Source: Cerrena zonata
Lineage: Eukaryota; Basidiomycota; Agaricomycetes; Polyporales; Cerrenaceae
Direction of reading: 5' to 3'
DNA: 64,000 nucleotides
Assembly: GCA_038087015.1 (NCBI GenBank)
Contig: JASBNA010000071.1
Coordinates: 150,617-214,616, forward strand
Shown: in pieces, positions 56,786 to 64,000 of the stretch
How the letters are laid out: each line of letters begins with the position of its first letter
Numbering within the stretch: position 1 is the stretch's first letter
The notes under the pieces: model-generated
Databases searched by the model: none
Seen by the model: only the letters and a program-made list of their open reading frames with translations
What the model was told of the DNA's origin: nothing
Position numbers and translations under genes: made by a program

Positions 56786-58267
56786 ATGAGCTCTGCCTGT
56801 GGCCCTCACCCCAAGAATCGTCTGCCTCTCATGCTGAACAGGATCAAAGAAGTTGGTGAGTGCAATCTTACTTTTTAAGTACATTGTCTCATTATACCCT
56901 CAGCTGCAGCCTCTCGTCGTCGCTTGCTACGTTCGACCCCTAGCGATGGCCGCCGTGCGTTCACGACTACTCTTGGTCATGTCAACCCTATCGTCGCTGT
57001 GGAAACACGCGATGCACCCATCCACACATTCTTGGGACACATAATAGACAATCCTTCCATTTACAATATCATCTTCTGCCTATGCCCCGCTATAACCCTT
57101 GTTCGATTGCTTCGAACCTGCTCCCGAGTTCGCGCTGCGGTCATGGACTACATGTCGTACAATTTCAGCGTCGATCGCCTGCTTTCCAGGTACTTCTCGC
57201 ATCCAATCACTTTTCGTTACATACAAGCTCGCTCTGCCACTATTATTTCTGGATCTACCGCCCTTCAATTCTTTGACCGAACCTTCTACCCTGAATCCGA
57301 CCTCGATTTATACGTTCCAATGGCTTGGAGAGAGCGTTTGGGTTGTTATCTGCTTAACGAGGGGTATACGTTTTCTCCGAGCCCTAAACAACACCCTACA
57401 TTTCATATCGCAGTTTCGGATCGGGAGGTCCTTTCCTCGCGAGGTCGATACGGACATTTGAAGGCAATAGCAGGTGTCTTCAACTTCACTAAACTCACCG
57501 CACTCGGTCAGTTGAGAATACAAATGATGGTCGCGGTGCGCTCCACTTTGGAAGTGATTTTGAATTATCATTCAAGTAAGTCAATCCTCTTATGGGTCCA
57601 TGGAATCTAGCTCAGATCGATTTTCTAGCCTGTGTAATGAATCTCATTACTTTCGACAAGGCTTACTGCTTATATCCTCGTGCTACGCTTGAGGATCGAA
57701 CGTCCTTGATCTGTACTAGTCGGGACGATGAGGTTATCGAACGAGTGTACGATAGGTATCGTGAACGAGGCTGGACTATGGTTACTTCGTACGAACAAGT
57801 CGAACCGCTGACTTTGCCCAGTCTCCAAGTCGGTCTTCCTCGCTCGATTGAGGGCGGCTACACCTGGGTTATCACTCTTCCGTGTGATTTCTATAACCTC
57901 ATTCTACCGGTCACTCCACGATCGACCCCATTGACCAGCGACCCCGTTTCCGCCTCGAGTTGGACTCTGGTCGAAAACAATGAAGCTGGTCCCCATATGA
58001 AGTTTGGCAACATTACCCACCCACAACTTTTCTATGCCTATGTTCTATCCACCACCCGAGTGATGAGGCTACCGGCGATGCGTTTGTTGATGGAGATGGC
58101 CTCTCGGGCCAATTTTCATCCTCCACGTCAATTCAGTGTGGAGAACCACCAATAGTAAGGTTGATCTTTCATGACATATTACGTTGGTCTGACGTCACTT
58201 TTCCTGTAGTGTCGATGAGAGATTCATCCAATTGTATCGAGAATTTCTAAACATTATCCTTCCGTGA
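56786..58267 (+). CDS. Nucleotidyltransferase-fold protein, mushroom family
   Basis: Four exons in phase, 56786-56855, 56904-57575, 57629-58154 and 58210-58267, encode 441 residues. A TATA-like tatataaat lies directly before the ATG. An N-terminal F-box-like helical region (SIYNIIFCLCPAITLVRLLR) is followed by a nucleotidyltransferase-like signature: SGSTALQFFDR then ESDLDLYVP, that is G-S-x-A followed by D-x-D on a beta strand. The remainder is a large C-terminal domain (FGNITHPQLFYAYVLSTTRV). Proteins with this plan form expanded, uncharacterised families in mushrooms; catalytic activity is unproven. A twin-hairpin element lies about 290 bp upstream. Confidence 0.8.
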
Positions 58268-58760
58268 GGGACTTTCGCGTCCTTTGGTCACGAGGGGGAT
58301 GTTGATTATGGTATAACCATGTCGGGATGCTTCCATGCCACGAGTTTGAATGGATGAGTGAAACCATGGGATGTTCTTATCGTAGCACATTCAATGTGTG
58401 CATTACAAGAAAACGTTCCTTCTACACGAATCGTTCGAGTCACACTTTCGGATTATTCCACTCCTTCGGCGCCTTGTGCTTAATTAGATCCCTTCTAAGT
58501 TTCTTCACAATACCATACGTAACTAACCACATTGAATATGCATGGTGTTGTCTCATTCAGAACCAGAATATAATGTTGTCTTATTCATTTCGTAGCTTAG
58601 GTACCCTGGATCTCACCCACCCTACCGCGGCTCAGATTCAATCTGACCCGGTTACCCATTGCCGTTCACCCTCCATCGCGACACGCACAGTACACATGTA
58701 CTATGTGTTATATAATTTGACGAATCCTCTTTTGTGCCACTCTCCTCCGTTCGATCAACC

Positions 58761-59825
58761 ATGCTGACCTTTATCAAGTCTTTGTTGCGCGGCCAACCTA
58801 ACTTACAACGCTATCAAACGTCACGTTTCAGAGACCCCATATCTTCCCCAGGCCATGGTATGTCTCCGTCTATTTTGCCATGCTCACACGTCGCTGAAGT
58901 ATATCGACCACAGCGAGGCGACCAGATGCCGACATACGTCAGCCCATGAACGTCGCTGTACCGGTAAGCCTCGTCCCAGACAGTTGCTCGTGGTCTTGAG
59001 TTTACTTTGATTTAGCGTCCCATACCTCCGCGAGTCCTTGAGCACCCCTTGATGCTCTGCTGTGCCATAGTTCTAATTGGTGCCGTGTTGGCGTTATGGG
59101 ACGACCTCCATATCCATATACATTTCGCTACGCGATCTGCGCTGAAATACGTGACTACCGGCTCTTCTTTGACGAACCCAAATCTGGCACTTGTTGCAGG
59201 TGGTGCGGCTACATTGCCCATGTTTACCATGGAAGCACCGTTGTATGGCATCAGTATGCGATGGCTACCACGTCATTCGGAGTACAATGACCATACAATG
59301 ACATTGGATAGGAAGATACCTTGTGGCCACCCGGCAAGCGTATTACACCCTTCCGCAGTCGCTGACCGATGCTGGTGCTTCATGGGGTCTACAGGTCAGG
59401 TCGGTATCATGTTGTCCCACCCCGCGTTTATCACGAATATATCCCTCGACCATATCCCACTTCGTTCCTCTCTAGCTAATGCCCCTCGTGATGTTGTGAT
59501 TTGGGGAGTGGTGGATGGAGAAGCCAACCAGGAGCGATATGATGATTCCATAGACATTCTTCAAGACTTGCGGTCTCGCTTAGACATCAGAAGTCCCTTC
59601 ACACGCAATGAAGATCGTGACTTGGTGTACGTGCCTCTCGCGTCAATCTTCTACAATATTCGTAAATCAGATCTCTTCCAACAATTCGAAGTGTTTCCGG
59701 AGGTACGCCAGCTGAACATGGACTTCGGGATAATCGTAGCTCAGGTAACGAGCAACTGGGGCGAGTCATTTACTGCTCTACATCATGTGGGTATCTACGG
59801 GGAGAAAACGGAGGGTTTGTTATAG
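58761..59825 (+). CDS. SUN-domain protein
   Basis: Exons 58761-58857, 58926-58963 and 59016-59825 join in phase for 314 residues. After a polar N-terminus and one or two hydrophobic spans (MLCCAIVLIGAVLALW; LALVAGGAATLPMFTM) a SUN domain follows: CWCFMGSTGQVGIMLSHPAF, ITNISLDHIPLRSSLANAPR, DVVIWGVVDG, VPLASIFYN, then LNMDFGIIVAQVTSNWGESF and LHHVGIYGE at the end. SUN proteins sit in the inner nuclear membrane and link it to KASH proteins of the outer membrane. The coiled coil usual in Sad1-type SUN proteins is not evident, so this looks like a short mushroom paralogue. Confidence 0.88.
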
Positions 59826-60245
59826 GTTGTTGTATTATGCGTACAATGTACAATATATCATGCGTTACCTATTGACGACTGGTCTCAACACCGTGTGCGA
59901 TAACTTCTTAGGAAAACAACAAACAGCGTCATATCTTTCGAGTCTGTTGGTTATGTCATATTTTTCATTTAACGTCTCACTTATAGATTTACTCACTCAT
60001 CTCCGTTTCTATTAGCCATGGCAGGAGCATGGCAACTATATTGCAATTGTTGTGATTCAAGAACGTGTTCGAGTGACTACGATTCACAACAAATTGAGCG
60101 TGACAAGTGTCAGACAGATCGAGGACGAACGGGCAAGAAAACGGAAATGGAAACGAACGAATCAATGTCCAAGAGAACAAGAAGCAAGAAAAACAAGAAA
60201 ACAAAAAACACCAGACCGATAGCAAGAGCAGGGAATAAACACTGT
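59826..60245. other. Intergenic, low-complexity A-rich stretch
   Basis: Lys/Asn-type A-rich low-complexity sequence lies at about 60,130-60,240 (aaaacaagaaaac and similar). It resembles the A-rich flank found before the small gene in the right arm (42,780-42,850) only in composition. Confidence 0.4.
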
Positions 60246-60255
60246 GTAACAAAAC

Positions 60256-60612
60256 CTAGGCCCTTCCGACCACCTTTTTAGCTACCCTAACAAGGCCATG
60301 TTTTATCGACTGGAGTCGGCACCGGGCGGACTGCGTTAGAGCGCGAGTACGGTACAGAATTCGCTGGGAAATGGGTTCGCGGTCTGACGAGTCGGTAAGC
60401 AAACGATTTCGATTAACACGCAAGAGGAGGGAAAAGCGACGCACTCAGGCTGGGGACCGTGACTGGAACATTATTGGCGTCGTCAACAGGGGATGGGCTC
60501 AAGATATCGAGTCCTTCCGTTGTTGGGTTGACGAGAGTTTCCTACGGAAAATGAGTAAGCAGGCGAATAGAAAGCGAGGAAAACATACCTCGGAAGCAAA
60601 CGCGGAACGCAT
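60256..60612 (-). CDS. Small basic-tail protein (third copy)
   Basis: Same 82-residue, three-exon gene as at 27488 and 42895, with the same splice sites and identical translation in the parts compared. Here the flanking MYND gene is missing because of the 4,112-bp deletion or absence. Confidence 0.7.
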
Positions 60613-60839
60613 TTCTTCAACGATGACTGCCTTAATGGGTATTATCATTGTGCAGAGTAGAGGGTGATCGATCAGGTGCGGTAACGGTCCGGATAGGCGC
60701 GTGGCAAGTATTGGCGTCAAGCACGCTGCCTTCGACTTAACTCATGTCGACCGCAGTCTCACCTCCGAGTCAACCCTCCGACTTCGACTTCGACTTCAAC
60801 TTCGAATCCTCCTCCATGTCCCTCTAGCTTTGGCCGTAT

Positions 60840-60943
60840 GGTGTCGGCAGTAACCTTTGCGGACTGTCGATACCGCAGTGAACGAGACCGACTTTGCGTC
60901 GTCTCGTCCTCTGGCGTGGGCGACTTTGCGTCGTCCAATTGCC
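60840..60943 (+). repeat. Twin-hairpin element, recombinant copy
   Basis: Its left side has the variants of the 43479 copy (atggtgtcgg, cagtgaacg) and its right flank the variants of the 47591 copy (catcggtcgtcgttc). The crossover lies between 60,879 and 60,958, the interval that contains both hairpins. Confidence 0.92.
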
Positions 60944-61185
60944 ATCATCCTGCCCATCGGTCGTCGTTCTCACTGCAACAAGGAGTACAACCCTCAAGCA
61001 TGGCTAACTGTCGACTCACCCTTCAATCCTCCGTGACATCATGTTCGTTTCGGATGTTGTAGATGTCCATTTTGCTCTTGCTTGGTTGCTGACACCGTAT
61101 GCACTCTAGTTTGTTCATGAAGGCCGTCTATTCCCACATCTCCAATCTCTCTCGTGCCATCTACTGGACGTCCTCGCCGGTATCA

Positions 61186-61285
61186 GTCGACAGTAACCTT
61201 AGCGGTCTGCCGACGCTCCATCGCACGAGGCTGGCTTTGCGCCATCTCGTTTCCTGGCTTCAACCGACTTTGTGTCGTTCTGCTG
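61186..61285 (+). repeat. Twin-hairpin element
   Basis: Same copy type as 22703-22802: box AACCTTAGCGG, hairpin 1 with inner TGGC/GCCA and loop TTTGC, hairpin 2 CGAC/GTCG with loop TTTGT. Confidence 0.82.
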
Positions 61286-61410
61286 CTGGTGTCCCTTCCA
61301 AGTCTGCCCGCCGGTCGCATGATCACTATCTATTAACACCCGTCTAGTCGTACGGCGTCCGAGTGATTTACACTAGCTATCCGCTTGGTAAGACTTTACC
61401 ACATCTACTA

Positions 61411-62179
61411 CTACTTCTCCAGCTCGTTGTATAGCTTATTTACTGTTCCCTGCAGAACGAAAGATGGCTTGCCCTGCTTATTGATGACAAAAACTCTAGG
61501 TCCTGCCAATCCAGGTACGTCGACCTCTGCGCCCACCCTCAATCGCACCCATTTACCGTCTTCGCCAGTGTTGTTCGGGAGATACCTCCACACCTTTAGT
61601 GCGCCATTCTCCGCGCGTTGCATATACAAGTCATGGTATCGAAGTCCTTTGTCTGCGGGCCAAGGCCCAGGCGGCGGCATATGGGCTGGTTCGTCACTTT
61701 CGGTCTGAAACCAATGGATCCAATGCTTCAGATTTCTCATCTTGATCGCTTGTCTAGACGAAACATTCTTGAACTATCAAATAATGTCAATGACGGTATT
61801 GCTTTTGTTCAAGACATTTCTCTCACCTCGTTGTTACGGCCGACTGATCCCTTGTCTCGAGGTGTAGAGGACCGAGCCACTGCACGTCTGGGGGACACAG
61901 CTGAGTGGCGGTGTGTACCGTCGACTACAGCGTCATCGACGTAAGAATTATCGGAGTCTACTTCTGTCTTTATTTGTGAGTTTTCATCCCTAATCTCAAT
62001 CAGTATATCGTCTGACTATATGGCCAAGCTCGCGTGACCCACCTGAATGCCACCTCCTTTTGCAGTTTCTCGTCCTTCACTTGTGCCACATATTCGATGA
62101 TTGGGAGCTGAACCACCGTAGGAGCATCCCCATGGGAGATGTCGAAGCTGAGTTGGAATCGATGTCCGTTTGGTAGCAT
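61411..62179 (-). CDS. Unrecognised 220-aa protein (copy 2)
   Basis: Mirror of the gene at 21809-22577 with the same three exons (62043-62179, 61827-61989, 61411-61773). The translation is identical in the parts compared. It is divergent from the WD40-anchor gene starting at 62361, 181 bp away, so the two may share a promoter here. In the left copy the WD40 gene is absent at the corresponding place. Confidence 0.65.
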
Positions 62180-62360
62180 GACGGGAAAGTTTATGGAAGG
62201 GAGTGCTGGTAAGAAACTGTTTCTACAATGTACCGGGTGGCCCACTCACCGTGTCTATATATGTAGCTATCAGTGGCGGGAGTGGCTCAGACTCGAGGCT
62301 GACTCGTGGCAGGCCGCCCATCAACGTGCCATTCTCTTTGTCTATTCTCTATTCTGTACC

Positions 62361-63827
62361 ATGACTCTCTTATACAGATCGAAGTGGACTTTTACTGACA
62401 GCTTATACTGCAAGTCTGTTCGTGGTCTAGCCTTCAGTCCTGATGGATCTTACCTGGCGTATGGAAGTGGGGAAAACCTCTGTATCCTGAATGCTATCGA
62501 CAAGCGACTTGTGTACATCGTGCGCGGAAGGAACACTCCAAAGGGTGTGAGCACTGTCACGGCCCTGACTTGGTTGCCTCATGACGCTTTCCATTTGCTA
62601 TGCACGTTTAGTGATGGCTTGATTGCGACTGTGACTCGTTTGGCGGTGAGTATTTCTGTCTCATATCAATGCTTAACAATCTAATCCTCGTTTCGAAGAA
62701 TCAACTGCATGTTGGTGGAATAGAATCCATGGTACCGTCAGTCACCCATATTGCGGTGAACACTAGTGGGACGCGGCTTGCGACGGGCGGCGATTCAGGG
62801 ATATCGATTTGGTTCAAAGCCTCGACGGGTATGTTCGTCTGCCTAGATAAGAAGTCGTTATTTGATTCATATCGTTCTAGGGACCTGGCGATTGGTAAAG
62901 CAACTTGGTCCACCCCAACGATTTCAAGACAATGCATACATGCCGATCGAAGTGACTGGTATGCACTGGCTCGAGAGTAAGACAGATCAATTGATTGTGG
63001 TGTATAAGGCCCACGGTGTACAGTACGTCCCGTCCTGGTAAACTGGTTAGCCGATCACTAAATATGCCGTATAATAGATTATGGAATATCTCTGCCGGTA
63101 CTGTCATTGCCAGTATCCTAACTACCTCAAACCCGATGTACGTCACCGTTGTACATATCTACCCATATTTTTTAAGTTCAACGTCTCGCAGCGGATCCTC
63201 AAGTTTATCGCCAGATTATAAGACTCTGGTACTCGCTATGCAGCGTGGATATGATGTTCATCACCTAGAGACGCATGTACCTCTGGTCTCTATCCCACAC
63301 GAGCTTCATGCACCTGGGCCGGTAATATTCTTACATGGTGGATTGGCTTTGCTTGGAGCCTCGCGCAGAGGGGAAGTCTCCTTGTGGGGTAGCTCTGACG
63401 GGGAGAAGCTCCAAGACATGAAACAGAATTGTAAGTTATCTTTTTCTGTGCCAGAATTGTATACTAAAGTGACGATAGCCTCGGATAATTGGCAGTCCCT
63501 CGCAGTAAGTACGATGTTAGTAGTCGAAGTGTAGTAGAACTAACTCTGTATCCCTAGGCTTACGACGACAAATTCCTTATTGCAACCGCAACATCGAAGA
63601 AGATTATCTTGTGGGAAGCTGTCGAGGAAGGTAAGGTCATAGGCTCAATATATGCCTTTATTACTAACGGGTCTTTTTTGTTCTCTTGACGACCAGAGAA
63701 GAAAGAAGATAGTGCTCCGAGTGTAGCCGGTGGACAGCTGGGAGGGAATTGGTGGGTAGTAATTGCCTTGTCGACGGTGATTGCTCTGCTGCTCAACTTA
63801 CTGTTGGAGCTCAAGTCGAAGCTGTAA
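62361..63827 (+). CDS. WD40-type protein with C-terminal membrane anchor
   Basis: Eight exons in phase (62361-62645, 62699-62828, 62881-63022, 63078-63137, 63192-63430, 63479-63504, 63558-63630, 63697-63827) encode 361 residues. Repeats of WD40 type are visible: VRGLAFSPDGSYLAYGSGEN, HIAVNTSGTRLATGGDSGIS, GLALLGASRRGEVSLWGSSD, DKFLIATATSKKIILWEAVE. The last exon holds a hydrophobic span (WWVVIALSTVIALLLNLLLE) and a short KSKL tail, suggesting a tail-anchored propeller. This combination belongs to an expanded mushroom family without known role. A 3' fragment of it lies inverted at 14640-14910. Confidence 0.82.
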
Positions 63828-64000
63828 TACATCCCTGCTTATTCCTTTCTAATATTATGTTTTGACTCAGTTTCGCATCTTCTGTTGTGCTTGTCGGCCT
63901 CTCCTGTAAACTGGGCTCTTGTTTTTTTGGTCAGAGATTGACTTTGTGTCATCTCACGTATTGATATTTGTTCGTCGACAGGATATCATGTAACTTTTGT
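63555..64000 (+). repeat. Inverted partner of 14467-14912
   Basis: The last exons and 3' flank of the WD40 gene, repeated in opposite orientation 49 kb to the left. The match continues to the final base of the window, so its full extent is unknown. Confidence 0.85.
63935..63965 (+). repeat. Twin-hairpin element, single-hairpin relic
   Basis: GAGATTGAC-TTTGT-GTCATCTC as at 14507-14540, here on the plus strand. Inner pairs are TGAC/GTCA. Confidence 0.55.

Larger units (their letters stand above)
60246..62312 (+). repeat. Third, internally deleted copy of the arm (2,067 bp)
   Basis: The first part (to about 60,958) pairs with the left arm at 88,100 minus x; the rest pairs at 83,988 minus x. 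The difference is 4,112 bp, the distance between the two standard twin-hairpin copies in each arm. The right end (62,312) matches 21,676, beyond the arm, so this copy includes about 1.1 kb that the right arm lacks. Confidence 0.93.

Overview
The window is eukaryotic nuclear DNA from a basidiomycete fungus, most likely an Agaricomycete (mushroom-forming). The evidence is short introns (about 48-60 nt, GTRNGT...CTNAY...AG) and families that are lineage-expanded in mushrooms: MYND zinc-finger proteins, Tnp2-type (EnSpm/CACTA-like) transposases, nucleotidyltransferase-fold proteins and WD40 proteins with a C-terminal membrane anchor. No prokaryotic signals are present. Gene models were built by eye from frame, splice sites and phase; no database was searched.

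Region 1 (1-13.6 kb) looks like an ordinary gene-dense arm. It holds the 3' part of a G3BP/Nxt3-like NTF2-RRM RNA-binding protein, a long PHD-like/chromodomain gene on the minus strand, an unrecognised gene, an intron-containing tRNA-Cys(GCA), the ribophorin II/Swp1 subunit of oligosaccharyltransferase, and two tandem paralogues of unknown function. It ends in a visibly AT-rich block and a GACT microsatellite (13.69-14.39 kb).

Region 2 (14.4-64 kb) is an accessory, duplication-rich island. Two inverted arms of exactly 5,628 bp (22,774-28,401 minus; 42,338-47,965 plus) are collinear without a single indel. Each carries an intact FHA-Ser/Thr kinase gene, an intact MYND gene and a small three-exon gene. 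A third partial copy (60,246-62,312) lacks exactly 4,112 bp, the kinase-MYND cassette, and its junction falls inside a short dispersed element. Around and between the arms are a fully open Tnp2 transposase gene (50.9-54.9 kb), a truncated relative (41.0-42.5 kb), a dead LINE split by an antisense BLM10 gene fragment (17.4-20.6 kb), and many small multi-exon genes. These include a nucleotidyltransferase-like gene, a SUN-domain gene, a WD40-anchor gene, two adjacent single-membrane-span genes, and a 692-aa mushroom-type gene of unknown function.

The most interesting signal is a roughly 100-bp dispersed element present in about a dozen complete or partial copies. It has a conserved box (AACCTTNGCGG) followed by two tandem hairpins, each with a 5-nt loop of form TNNGY closed by GAC/GTC. 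Between divergent copies the stems change by paired, compensating substitutions (ACGAGA/TCTCGT, ATGAGA/TCTCAT, ACAAGA/TCTTGT; inner CGAC/GTCG, TGAC/GTCA, TGGC/GCCA), which argues that the fold itself is selected. All copies left of about 40 kb are on the minus strand and all copies right of it are on the plus strand. Copies bracket the transposase and the kinase-MYND cassette as direct repeats, and the 4,112-bp presence/absence polymorphism recombined within one. I read it as a structured recombination or mobility element delimiting gene cassettes; that role is inference.
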